From NCBI GenBank assembly GCA_963815125.1, contig CAWFFM010000003.1, positions 1,100,463 through 1,164,462 of the forward strand: a stretch of 64,000 nucleotides of DNA, in the 5' to 3' direction. Positions within the stretch are counted from its first letter, which is position 1, and every line of letters begins with the position of its first letter. Positions 17,597-25,982 of the stretch are shown in pieces. A program made the position numbers and the translations under genes. The notes below the pieces were generated by a model, which was given only the letters and a program-made list of their open reading frames with translations, was not told the DNA's origin and made no database searches. The DNA is from Actinocatenispora sp963815125 (lineage in GTDB: Bacteria; Actinomycetota; Actinomycetes; Mycobacteriales; Micromonosporaceae).

Positions 17597-18796
17597 ATGC
17601 GCGTTTTGGTGACGACGTGGGCGTGGCCCTCGCACTATCTCCCGCTGGTGCCGATGGTGTGGGCGCTGCAGGCGGCCGGCCATGAGGTTCAGGTGGCCAG
17701 TCAGCCCCGACTCAGCACGGTGATCACCGAGTCCGGCGCGGTGGCCGTACCGGTGGGTCCCGATCTCGACCACGACGAGGTACGGGCGAGGTCGATGCGC
17801 GAGCTGACGCTGCCCGCCGTCCCGCAGGCCCCCTTGGCGGGGGAGGAGATGACGAAGTGGACGCCGGAGCGGCGGGCCAGGGTGGCCCGGGTGTTCAGCG
17901 TGTTCACCGCGTACAGCGACTCGATGCTTGACGACCTGCTCACCTACGCGCGGTGGTGGCGGCCGGATCTGGTGCTGTTCGACCCGACCACGTACGCCGG
18001 GCCGTTGGTCGCTGCTGCCCTCGGTGTTCCCGCGGTGCGCCACACCCACGGGGTGGATGTCCATCATCAGGCCCGTGAGGTGGTCGCCGAGCTGGTCGCG
18101 CCGCTCGCGGCCCGGATCGGGTGCGGCGACGTGGACCTGATGGGCGCCCGTACGATCGACCCCTGCCCGCCGAGCATGCAACTGGACGGCGCGGTGCGGC
18201 GCGAGTTCGTACGCCATGTTCCGTACAACGGTCCGGCCGTCCAGCCGACCTGGTTGCAGGAGCCGAAGAAGCCCAGGGTCTGCCTCACCTGGGGGACGTC
18301 GACCAGCCAGCTCACCGGCGAGGAGACCTTCAAGCCGCCGAAGGTCGTCGAGTGGACCCGGGACCTGGACTGCGAGATGGTCGTGTGTGTCACCGAGGCC
18401 GACGCGGCCACCCTGCGCGCGCGTATCGGTACGGACACGCCGAACGTACGTATCGCGGAGAACCTGCCGCTGCACATGGTGCTGCCGAGCTGTTCGGCGA
18501 TCGTGCACCAGGGCGGCAACGGCACCCTGCTCTCCGCGTGCCATTTCGGGCTGCCGCAGCTGATGCTCCCGCAGATTCCCGACCAGACGTTCCATTGCAG
18601 GCAGGCGGTGAAGACCGGGGTCGGGAGTCTGCTGATGCCGGCCGAGGCGACCGCCGAGACGGTGCCTGCCGAACTGACGAAGCTGTTGGAGGGCGGGGAG
18701 TACGCGGATGCCGCCGTCCGGCTGCGCGCGGAGATGCAGGCCCAGCCCACCCCGGCCGAGGTCGTCGAACGCCTCGAGAAACTCGCCGGTCACTGA
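17597..18796 (+). CDS. Glycosyltransferase, activator-dependent type
   Basis: A 399-aa GT-B glycosyltransferase closely similar in layout to the one opposite. N-terminal MRVLVTTWAWPSHYLPLVPM, AAGHEVQVASQPRLSTVI and VAVPVGPDLDHDE; C-terminal IVHQGGNGTLLSACHFGLPQ and LPQIPDQTFHCRQAVKTGVG. ATG 17597 has AAAGGAACGA upstream. It lies 20 bases before the sugar nucleotidyltransferase gene, which links it to the deoxysugar supply. Confidence 0.93.
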   Translation: MRVLVTTWAWPSHYLPLVPMVWALQAAGHEVQVASQPRLSTVITESGAVAVPVGPDLDHDEVRARSMRELTLPAVPQAPLAGEEMTKWTPERRARVARVFSVFTAYSDSMLDDLLTYARWWRPDLVLFDPTTYAGPLVAAALGVPAVRHTHGVDVHHQAREVVAELVAPLAARIGCGDVDLMGARTIDPCPPSMQLDGAVRREFVRHVPYNGPAVQPTWLQEPKKPRVCLTWGTSTSQLTGEETFKPPKVVEWTRDLDCEMVVCVTEADAATLRARIGTDTPNVRIAENLPLHMVLPSCSAIVHQGGNGTLLSACHFGLPQLMLPQIPDQTFHCRQAVKTGVGSLLMPAEATAETVPAELTKLLEGGEYADAAVRLRAEMQAQPTPAEVVERLEKLAGH

Positions 18797-18816
18797 CCGG
18801 AAGTGTTGGAGGTCCC

Positions 18817-19698
18817 GTGAAAGGCATCATCCTCGCCGGCGGTGCTGGCACCCGACTGCACCCGGTCACCCAGGTGACGTCGAAGCAGCTGCTTCCGGTC
18901 TACGACAAGCCCATGATCTACTACCCCCTCTCGGTGCTGATGTTGGCCGGCATCACCGACATCCTGGTCATCACGACACCGGAGGATCCGGTCAGCTTCC
19001 AGCGGCTGCTCGGGTCCGGATCGGACTACGGCCTGAACATCAGCTACGCGCGCCAGGCGCAGCCGAACGGGCTGGCCGAGGCGTTCATCATCGGCCGCGA
19101 GTTCGTCGGTGACTCCAGCGTCGCACTGGTTCTCGGCGACAACCTGTTCTACGGTCCCGGTTTCTCCGACCTGCTGCGTCGGGCGATCCGGGAGATGGAC
19201 GGTTGCACCCTGTTCGGCTACCACGTCAAGGATCCGGAACGCTACGGCGTTGCCGAGCGCGACGCACACGGCAATCTGGTCTCCCTGGTGGAGAAGCCGC
19301 AGCGACCGCCGTCGGACATGGCCGTCACCGGCCTGTACTTCTACGACAACGACGTGCTGGACATCGCCGCCGAGGTCAAGCCGTCCAGCCGCGGTGAACT
19401 GGAGATCACCGACATCAATCTGGCCTACCTGCGGCAGAACCGGGCGAAGATCATCGACCTGGGCCGCGGGTTCGCCTGGCTGGACACCGGCACCCACGAC
19501 TCGCTGCTGGAGGCGGGCCAGTTCGTCCGGATGCTGGAGAACCGCACCGGCGTACGGATCGCGTGCATCGAGGAGATCGCGCTGCGGATGGGTTACATCG
19601 ACGCGCAGCACTGCTACGCGCTCGGTGAGAAGCTCAAGAAGTCCAGCTACGGTCGGTACATCATGGACATCGCGGAGTCCCTGAGCATGGTGCGCTGA
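18817..19698 (+). CDS. rmlA: Glucose-1-phosphate thymidylyltransferase
   Basis: A 293-aa nucleotidyltransferase that makes dTDP-glucose from glucose-1-phosphate and dTTP, the entry step for all deoxysugars here. The signature GGAGTRLHPVTQ with SKQLLPVYDKPMIYYPLS, the LVLGDNLFYG metal site and VEKPQRPPSDMAVTGLYFYD are all present. GTG 18817 has TTGGAGG upstream. The length matches RmlA and its antibiotic-cluster relatives. It ends in a perfect hairpin that includes its stop codon. Confidence 0.96.
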   Translation: MKGIILAGGAGTRLHPVTQVTSKQLLPVYDKPMIYYPLSVLMLAGITDILVITTPEDPVSFQRLLGSGSDYGLNISYARQAQPNGLAEAFIIGREFVGDSSVALVLGDNLFYGPGFSDLLRRAIREMDGCTLFGYHVKDPERYGVAERDAHGNLVSLVEKPQRPPSDMAVTGLYFYDNDVLDIAAEVKPSSRGELEITDINLAYLRQNRAKIIDLGRGFAWLDTGTHDSLLEAGQFVRMLENRTGVRIACIEEIALRMGYIDAQHCYALGEKLKKSSYGRYIMDIAESLSMVR

Positions 19699-19740
19699 AG
19701 GGGCGGGATCCACGAAGTCTCGTGGATCCCGCCCCTTCAG
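19695..19740. terminator. Perfect 21-bp terminator hairpin
   Basis: The arms 19695-19715 and 19720-19740 are complementary at all 21 positions, with an AGTC loop. The left arm contains the rmlA stop codon, and the right arm ends ten bases before the stop of the converging methyltransferase gene. Bidirectional. Confidence 0.88.
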
Positions 19741-19749
19741 GTACGTCGG

Positions 19750-20562
19750 TCAGCGCGCCTTCTCCAGGACGAGCAGCTGGCTGACCACCGGGTAGAGCAG
19801 GCTGAGGTTGTAGGTGTCGATGTCGCGGACGATCTGCTTCGGGTCGAACTCTCCGAAGCCGTGCAGTTCGGCCGGATCGCCGTACACCATCTCCAGACCG
19901 GACTCCTTGACCAGCTGACATACATCGAGGTTGGTGCCCCAGTGATTGCGCTCGAACGGGCCGAACGGCGGCAGATCGAAGAACAGGTCGACCGACAGCA
20001 CCGCCCGCCCGCCGGGTACGAGCAGCCGGGCCATCGCCTCGACCATGCTGCCGGCCTCCTGCTGGCTGACATGTTCCAGTACCGACAGCGCGAAGATCCG
20101 GTCGAATGTGCCGGCTTCGAGTTCGGCTTCCTGCAGGGTCTTCTCCACGAGGGTGACCTCCGCACCGAACAGCGAGATGAACCTGCTGTGCTGTTCGCGC
20201 GCGGTCTGTACCTCGTTCTCCCGGTGGCTGGTGGTCCACCGGGTGTCCTGCGGATCGGACGGGTCCACGTTGGTCACCTGGCAGCCGGCGTCGGCCAGTG
20301 CGATCTGGAAACCGGAGAGCCAGCCACCGACGTCCATGACCCGCATCCCCGGCTGGAGCTCGGCGATGTGGAACGCCCACGGGTACTCGTAGATGCGGGT
20401 GAAGCTGGGCTGGAAGAAGCCGAACGGACCGTAGCGTGCCGGATCGTCATCGACGAACCGGTGCTCGTAGGACAGTGCGCGATCGACGTGCCGACCGAAC
20501 GGCGCGCCCCATTTCCTGTTCCACGCCCGGTACTCCGGCGGTAGTGCGCTGCGCCCGATCAT
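19750..20562 (-). CDS. SAM-dependent methyltransferase
   Basis: A 270-aa class I methyltransferase. Motif I is MRVMDVGGWLSGFQIALADAG, followed by VTNVDPSDP and the post-motif IFALSVLEHVSQQEAG and LVPGGRAVLSVDLFFDLP. The start is ATG 20562, overlapping the stop of the upstream glycosyltransferase (TGATG) with GGGA upstream; a GTG three bases earlier is possible. Coupling to two glycosyltransferase genes suggests it methylates a sugar, but a polyketide substrate is not excluded. Confidence 0.87.
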   Translation of the reverse strand: MIGRSALPPEYRAWNRKWGAPFGRHVDRALSYEHRFVDDDPARYGPFGFFQPSFTRIYEYPWAFHIAELQPGMRVMDVGGWLSGFQIALADAGCQVTNVDPSDPQDTRWTTSHRENEVQTAREQHSRFISLFGAEVTLVEKTLQEAELEAGTFDRIFALSVLEHVSQQEAGSMVEAMARLLVPGGRAVLSVDLFFDLPPFGPFERNHWGTNLDVCQLVKESGLEMVYGDPAELHGFGEFDPKQIVRDIDTYNLSLLYPVVSQLLVLEKAR

Positions 20563-21788
20563 CACGAGTCCCTTTCGGTTAGCTGCTCACAGTCCTCGAC
20601 CAGCCGGTCGGCAGGCGGTAGTACCTGCATGTGCCGTTGGACGGCCCGGGCCCGTGCGGCGTAGCCGGGATCGTCCAGAACCCCGCGGCAGGCATCGGCG
20701 ATCGTCCGGGCGTCGGCGGCGTGCACGTCGACCGCGGCGCCGACGCCGGCCCGGCGCAGCATGTCCACGTTGTGCCGGTGGTCGAAGCCGGGACCGATAC
20801 CGACCATCGGTACGCCCAGACGCAGCGCGTCCTTGACGCTGCCCAGGCCGCCGTGGGTCAGGAACAGGTCACAGGACTCCAGCATCAGGCGCTGGTCGAC
20901 GAAGTCGACGAGTGTGACATTGGCCGGTGTCGGCCCGAATGCCCCGGTGTCGTTTCCGCGGCCGACCGCCAGTACCGCGGTGACCGGAAGGGATCCGAGT
21001 GCGCTGATCACCGCGGCGAGGAACGCGCGTGCGCCGGGCAGGTCGTACACGACCGTACCGAAGGCGGCGAACACGAACGGTCTGGTGTGGTCCAGCGCGG
21101 TGATCCAGTCCGGCAGCCGACCCTCCGCCGAGCCCATCAGCGGATGCTGGTAGGCGCGGGTGTTGGGCAGGATGAACTCCGCCTCCGCGTACTCCCGCGG
21201 CACGAAGGTCGCATGCAGGTAGTGGTAGAGCCGTTCGCCCCGCGGGTCGTCGGGTAGTCCCAGCTCGGCTCGCCCCTTGTCCAGGATCGGCGCGAGGCTG
21301 GGGCCGGTCACCTCGGCGAGCCCACCGAAGGACGCCACCGACACGTGCGGGACGCCCAGCACCTCCGCGGCCAGGTATCCGCCGAACTCGTCGGCCTCGC
21401 GTACCACCAGATCGGGTCGCCAGTTCCGGGCGTGTTCCAGTACGTCGGCGGCGCAGCGTTGGGCCGCCGGGCCGGCGTAGATGGCGGTGACGCCGGGGGC
21501 GACATCGCGCAGCGCGTCGGCGGCATCGGGGTAGGACCGCCGGAAGTAACCTCGCGGCAGCAGCGACACCACGTCCGGCGCCCAGTCGTATCCGGCCGGT
21601 AGGTGGGCCAGTCCGTACTGCGCCAGGTCGTCGGCCATCCGGTCCAGCGTCGCCACCTTGACGTCATGACCGCGCCGCTGCGCCGCGTGTGCGACCGGCA
21701 GCAGCGGTCGCAGGTGGCCGCTGGCCGGTTGCGCGGTGAACAGGATCCGCAGTGGTCGTCGTGCCCCGGCAGTCGTCTCAGCTGACAC
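20562..21788 (-). CDS. GT-B glycosyltransferase (MGT-like)
   Basis: A 408-aa glycosyltransferase that differs from the other three in the cluster. N-terminal LRILFTAQPASGHLRPLLPV and RRGHDVKVATLD; C-terminal LFLTHGGLGSVKDALRLGVP and GPGFDHRHNVDMLRRAGVGA. It lacks the PVGPD motif of the activator-dependent group and resembles macrolide and antibiotic glycosyltransferases. GTG 21788 has GGAGG upstream and lies inside the end of the preceding glycosyltransferase gene (11-base overlap), a sign of tight coupling. Confidence 0.92.
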   Translation of the reverse strand: MSAETTAGARRPLRILFTAQPASGHLRPLLPVAHAAQRRGHDVKVATLDRMADDLAQYGLAHLPAGYDWAPDVVSLLPRGYFRRSYPDAADALRDVAPGVTAIYAGPAAQRCAADVLEHARNWRPDLVVREADEFGGYLAAEVLGVPHVSVASFGGLAEVTGPSLAPILDKGRAELGLPDDPRGERLYHYLHATFVPREYAEAEFILPNTRAYQHPLMGSAEGRLPDWITALDHTRPFVFAAFGTVVYDLPGARAFLAAVISALGSLPVTAVLAVGRGNDTGAFGPTPANVTLVDFVDQRLMLESCDLFLTHGGLGSVKDALRLGVPMVGIGPGFDHRHNVDMLRRAGVGAAVDVHAADARTIADACRGVLDDPGYAARARAVQRHMQVLPPADRLVEDCEQLTERDS

Positions 21789-22950
21789 CGGCCACCTCCC
21801 GGGACGCGGCCAGCTCGGCGAGCTGGCCGACGACGTCGAATGCGCTCGGCTGCGCGGCCATCTCCGCACGCAGTTGTGCGGTGCGTTCCCGGTAGTGCGT
21901 CGCGCTGAGCACGTCGGTCACGCACTCGCGGAGCAGTTCCGGTGTCTCGACGGCGGCGAAACAGGTACGGCTCGCGCCGGCTGCTTCCAGCCGGCGGGCG
22001 TTGAAGACGTGATCGGGTACGCGCGGTACGAGTACCTGCGGTGTCCCCGCGTTGATCGCTGTCATGATCGTGCCGCCGCCACCGGAGTGGACCACCAACG
22101 CGCAGCTCGGCAGCAGCAGGTGCAGGGCGATCCGGTCGACCACCCGTAGTCCGGGCCGGGGTTCGAGCTCGTCGAGGGGGTTCAGTACGACCACCTCCAC
22201 GTCCAGCCCGGCCAGCGCGTCCAGTACCCGTACCTCGAACGGTTTCGCGGCGCCCTCGAACCGGCCGCCGACCGTACCGCCGCTGACACAGACCCGTGGT
22301 CGCCTCGGCGGTTCCCACAGCCAGCGCGGCATGACGGACGGACCGTTGTAGGGCACGTAGCGCATGGACAGCCGGCGTACCTTCTCCTCGCCGCGCAGCG
22401 ACGGTGGGCACGGGTCGATGGTGACCTCGCCCAGGGTGTCCACGTCGCCGAGCCCGTAGCGTTCGGCGAGTGGCCGCAGCGCGACGGGCTCGTACTCGTG
22501 GCTGAGATAGGTGAAGTCCATGCCCCAGATGTGCCGTACCGACGGCACGCCGAGAAGGTTGGCCACGATCGGTCCGGCGAACGTGGTCGGTTCGTGGATG
22601 ACCAGGTCCGGGCGCCACGCTGAGGCGAATTCGAGCATGTCGGGCAACATGTTCTCGGCGGTGTCCACGTAGAGCGTCTGGGTGCCGGCGCCGAACTTGT
22701 CCAGCAGTTCGCTCATGTCGACCGGTCGCGGCCAGCGGGCGAGATGGGTCTGGAAGTCGGTGAAGGCAGCGGTGTGGTCCACGTCGGTACCCACCGGCAC
22801 CGGGGTGAGTCCCGTTTCGTGGATCACCGGGGCCAGCCCGGGTTGACTGGCCACCCGCACCTCGTGCCCTGCGGATTTCAGCGCCCACCCGAGTTGTACC
22901 AGCGGGAAGAAGTGCGAGGCCCAGCCCCACGTGGTCAGCAGTACGCGCAT
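21778..22950 (-). CDS. Glycosyltransferase, activator-dependent type
   Basis: A 390-aa GT-B enzyme. N-terminal MRVLLTTWGWASHFFPLVQL, SAGHEVRVASQPGLAPVI and LTPVPVGTDVDHTAAF; C-terminal ALVVHSGGGGTIMTAINAGT and PRVPDHVFNARRLEAAGASR. It is first in a minus-strand run of two glycosyltransferases and a methyltransferase. ATG 22950 has AAGG seven bases upstream; a GTG at 22956 is in frame. It is the third member of the DesVII/EryCIII-like group in this window. Confidence 0.93.
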   Translation of the reverse strand: MRVLLTTWGWASHFFPLVQLGWALKSAGHEVRVASQPGLAPVIHETGLTPVPVGTDVDHTAAFTDFQTHLARWPRPVDMSELLDKFGAGTQTLYVDTAENMLPDMLEFASAWRPDLVIHEPTTFAGPIVANLLGVPSVRHIWGMDFTYLSHEYEPVALRPLAERYGLGDVDTLGEVTIDPCPPSLRGEEKVRRLSMRYVPYNGPSVMPRWLWEPPRRPRVCVSGGTVGGRFEGAAKPFEVRVLDALAGLDVEVVVLNPLDELEPRPGLRVVDRIALHLLLPSCALVVHSGGGGTIMTAINAGTPQVLVPRVPDHVFNARRLEAAGASRTCFAAVETPELLRECVTDVLSATHYRERTAQLRAEMAAQPSAFDVVGQLAELAASREVAGVS

Positions 22951-23119
22951 GCGCACACCTTCGCGGTGCGACTTAGAGGAATGCTAGTGACCGAATTGTC
23001 GCTTTCTGCGATGACGGGTGCCGGGCATCCTCCGAGAGTTCTTCTAGGGCGGTGCGGTGCGCTGAACCGCGTACGCGAGCCCCGGGACGCCCGCCACACT
23101 CGAGAGCGACGAAGGCGAG
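22951..23119. promoter_or_regulatory. Divergent promoter region
   Basis: Non-coding gap of 169 bases between the leftward glycosyltransferase operon and the rightward ketoreductase operon. Promoters are expected on both strands, but no confident boxes were identified. Confidence 0.4.
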
Positions 23120-24127
23120 ATGGCCACTTCGACAACTGGCACAGGCTCCGCCGGTCGGGTGATCAACCGGGCGGCGGTGATCGGGGCCGCCGGATTCATC
23201 GGCTCGTCGCTGTCCGCCGCACTGACCAGATCGCAAGTGGACACCGCATGTTTCACCCGCAACGTACGGCTGCTCAACCACCGCGACGAGCTGCACTACG
23301 CCCTCCAGCTCGCCCCGGTGGTCTACTACCTGGCCAGCAGCATCAATCCGACGCTCGGGGAGAAGCACCCGGAGCGGGTGGCGGCCGATCACCAGATGTT
23401 CAGCCGTCTGCTGCGCCAGCTGGCCGACCGTAGGGACCCGCCGGCCGTGGTGCTCACCAGCTCCGGCGGCACCGTCTACGACCAGGATGTCGCCCCGCCC
23501 TACTCCGAATCCTCGCCCGTACGGGCCGCCGGCCGCTACGGGCAGGCGAAACTCGCCCTCGAGGAGGAGCTCTACCGATATTCCGACCGGCTGCCGGGCG
23601 TGATCCTGCGTCTGTCCAATGTGTACGGGCCGGGTCAGGTCGCCGGCAAGGGACAGGGCGTCCTCGGCTACTGGATGCGTGCGGCGCTCGACGGCGGACC
23701 GCTGCGCATCATCGGCGATCCGGACTGCAGCCGCGACTACGTCTACATCGCCGACGTGGTGGACAGCATCGGCCGGGTGGACGCCGCGTTACGTAGCGGT
23801 CGACTGTTCCCCGACCGGCGTTCCCCCGGTGATCCGGTCGTGCTCAACATCGGTTCGGGGGTGCCGACCCCGCTCACCGAACTGGTCTCGGTGATGCTCG
23901 GCGTGGTCGGCCGGGACCTCCCGCTGGTGTACACCGAGGCCCGCAGCCTGGATCGTCGACACGTGTGGCTCGACGTGACGCAGGCCCACGAGACGCTGGG
24001 CTGGCGGCCGAGTACCGGCCTGGTCGAGGGCGTCACCCGGATGTGGCGCTGGACTGTCGAAGGCGACCGGCGTCGCGCCCTCACCGGCGACCTCCGGCCT
24101 TCCGAGCGGACACCAGCAGCGCCCTAG
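23120..24127 (+). CDS. NAD-dependent epimerase/dehydratase, probable NDP-hexose 4-ketoreductase
   Basis: A 335-aa extended SDR. The nucleotide-binding motif is AAVIGAAGFIGSSL, the catalytic Ser/Tyr/Lys appear as LTSSGGTVYD and GRYGQAKLALE, and NVYGPGQ and SRDYVYIADVVD are typical of sugar-nucleotide SDRs. In deoxysugar pathways this type commonly reduces the C-4 ketone as the last step. A TTA leucine codon at 23789-23791 is the only one I saw in the polyketide cluster, so its translation may depend on the bldA tRNA. It starts the rightward sugar operon. Confidence 0.87.
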   Translation: MATSTTGTGSAGRVINRAAVIGAAGFIGSSLSAALTRSQVDTACFTRNVRLLNHRDELHYALQLAPVVYYLASSINPTLGEKHPERVAADHQMFSRLLRQLADRRDPPAVVLTSSGGTVYDQDVAPPYSESSPVRAAGRYGQAKLALEEELYRYSDRLPGVILRLSNVYGPGQVAGKGQGVLGYWMRAALDGGPLRIIGDPDCSRDYVYIADVVDSIGRVDAALRSGRLFPDRRSPGDPVVLNIGSGVPTPLTELVSVMLGVVGRDLPLVYTEARSLDRRHVWLDVTQAHETLGWRPSTGLVEGVTRMWRWTVEGDRRRALTGDLRPSERTPAAP

Positions 24128-24177
24128 CGTGGCCGCGCAGCATAACGCGGCGAACACATAGCCGTGGAGGTAGCAGG

Positions 24178-24915
24178 GTGCTGAGCGAGGCAATGGCGCG
24201 CGCTGGTCAGGCGTTGATCAGCGACACCGCGCCCAACGGGAAGAGTTACTGGTCGCGGCGCTTCTGGGACCGGGACGCCGCCGAGAAGCACCCGGTGCTG
24301 GCTCAGGCATTCCTGCAGCAGAAGCAGACCATCACCGGGTACCTGGAGAAGTACGGCGCCGACGCCGAGCGGTCGATCGAATTCGCCTGCGGTACCGGTG
24401 AATTCACCAGGCTGACCGCGGAGCACACCAGCGTGCGGGAGATGACCGCGGTGGACATCTCCGCCCAGGGGCTCGAGATCGCGAAGAGCCGGGTGAAGCA
24501 CGACAACATCACGTTCCTGCAGGGCGACTTCTGGGCCGAGCACGACTTCGAACCGGCCGAACTGGTCCTCTGCATCGACGCGATCCACCACCTCGGCAAG
24601 ATCGGCGACGTCGTCCGGCACATCAGGAAGTACGTCAAGCCCGGTGGCATCTTCATCGGAAACCTGTTCACCGGCGACAACTTCCACGAGTTCGAGCGCA
24701 AGCGCTACGGCGCCGCCGAGCATCTGTGGCGGACCACGCTGTTCTTCGGCACCGCCATGATGATCAAGATCAGTGGCGGGCGGCTCTACTCCGGATCGCA
24801 CCGTACCCAGCTGCTGCCCAGCGAGACGAGCGAGAAGATGATCTCCGAGGTCTTCCCGACGATGCTGGAAGTCAGCCGCGACCCGTACTTCACCGCCTTC
24901 GTCTGCCAGGGCTAG
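24178..24915 (+). CDS. Class I SAM methyltransferase
   Basis: A 245-aa methyltransferase. Motif I reads SIEFACGTGEFTRLTAE, followed by MTAVDISAQGLEIAKSR, the acidic FLQGDFWAEHDF, and VLCIDAIHHLGKIGDVV. It resembles NodS-like small-molecule methyltransferases. GTG 24178 has GGAGG eight bases upstream. It sits between two sugar SDR genes and ends four bases before the next start, so an N- or O-methylation of a deoxysugar is likely, which is inference from position. Confidence 0.87.
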   Translation: MLSEAMARAGQALISDTAPNGKSYWSRRFWDRDAAEKHPVLAQAFLQQKQTITGYLEKYGADAERSIEFACGTGEFTRLTAEHTSVREMTAVDISAQGLEIAKSRVKHDNITFLQGDFWAEHDFEPAELVLCIDAIHHLGKIGDVVRHIRKYVKPGGIFIGNLFTGDNFHEFERKRYGAAEHLWRTTLFFGTAMMIKISGGRLYSGSHRTQLLPSETSEKMISEVFPTMLEVSRDPYFTAFVCQG

Positions 24916-24919
24916 ACCG

Positions 24920-25978
24920 ATGCATGTCCTGGTCACCGGTGGGGCCGGTTTCATCGGCGGGCGCGTGGTGCGCACGCTGGTCGAAGCCGGCCACCAGGTC
25001 CGTGTTCTCGATGTCCTGCTCTCCGACACGCACTTCTCGCAGGACCCCCCGGAGCTACCGGACGGGGTCGAGTTCGTCCGGGGCGACCTGCGTGACCGGG
25101 ACACCGTGACCGCCGCGCTGCGTGGCATCGACCTGGTCAGCCATCACGCCGCGGTGGTGGGGCGGGGCAAGGAGATGCTGGATGCCCCGCACCACGTGTC
25201 CTGCAACGACCTCGGCACCGCCAACCTGCTCACCGCCATGGCCGAGGGCGGGATCGGGCGACTGATCCTGGCCAGCACCGTGGCGCTGTACGGGGACAGC
25301 AACTACGACTGCCCCGAACACGGGCGGGTCCGGCCGCAGCGGCGTACCCGGGAGGACCTGGAGGCCGGGCGGTTCGCGCCGCGTTGCGGGCAGTGCGGGT
25401 CGCCGCTACGGGACTCGCCGGTCAGCGAGGTCGACGTGATCGACCCGCCGCGCAACATCTACGCGATCACCAAACTGACCCAGGAGTACCTCGCCGAGGC
25501 ATGGGCGCGGGAGACCGGGGCCCAGGCGGTCGCGCTGCGCTACCACAACGTCTACGGGCCCCAGATCCCGTACCAGAGCCCGTACTCCGGGGTCGCCGCG
25601 ATGTTCCGCAGCATGGTCTCGCGCGGTGAGGCACCCCTGGTGTACGAGGACGGCGGCCCGACCCGCGACTTCATCCACGTCGACGACGTCGCCGCCGCGC
25701 ACGCCACCGCCATGGGGCTGAGCTGGACCGGTTTCCGCGCGTTCAACGTCGCATCCGGTGTGCCACACAGCATCCACGACGTCGCGGCGGCGCTGTCCGC
25801 GGCCCGCGGCGGGCCACCACCGGTGATCACCGGGAAGTACCGGATCGGCGACGTCCGGCACATCGTGGCCAGCCCCGACCGGCTCATGGCCGAGACCGGC
25901 TGGCGGCCCGCGGTCGGATTCGACGAGGGCATGAAGGAATTCGCGTACGCACCGATGCGCGGCCGGCAGGAGGGTTAG
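24920..25978 (+). CDS. NAD-dependent sugar epimerase with Cys-rich insert (dTDP-rhamnose 4-epimerase-like)
   Basis: A 352-aa extended SDR with LVTGGAGFIGGRVV, catalytic YAITK at 181-185 and NVYGPQIP. Between the Ser motif (ASTVALYGDSNYDCP) and the Tyr motif is an insert with Cys131 and a CGQC pair (156-159), a layout I associate with dTDP-L-rhamnose/6-deoxytalose 4-epimerases; it could hold zinc. It lacks the TDEVYG motif of 4,6-dehydratases, so it does not supply the missing 4,6-dehydratase. It is four bases after the methyltransferase gene and four before the flavin monooxygenase. Confidence 0.85.
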   Translation: MHVLVTGGAGFIGGRVVRTLVEAGHQVRVLDVLLSDTHFSQDPPELPDGVEFVRGDLRDRDTVTAALRGIDLVSHHAAVVGRGKEMLDAPHHVSCNDLGTANLLTAMAEGGIGRLILASTVALYGDSNYDCPEHGRVRPQRRTREDLEAGRFAPRCGQCGSPLRDSPVSEVDVIDPPRNIYAITKLTQEYLAEAWARETGAQAVALRYHNVYGPQIPYQSPYSGVAAMFRSMVSRGEAPLVYEDGGPTRDFIHVDDVAAAHATAMGLSWTGFRAFNVASGVPHSIHDVAAALSAARGGPPPVITGKYRIGDVRHIVASPDRLMAETGWRPAVGFDEGMKEFAYAPMRGRQEG

Positions 25979-25982
25979 AACC

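Noticed and set aside
24920..25978. Possible dTDP-glucose 4,6-dehydratase
   Set aside because: It lacks the TDEVYG active-site motif and has the Cys-rich insert of 4-epimerase-like SDRs.
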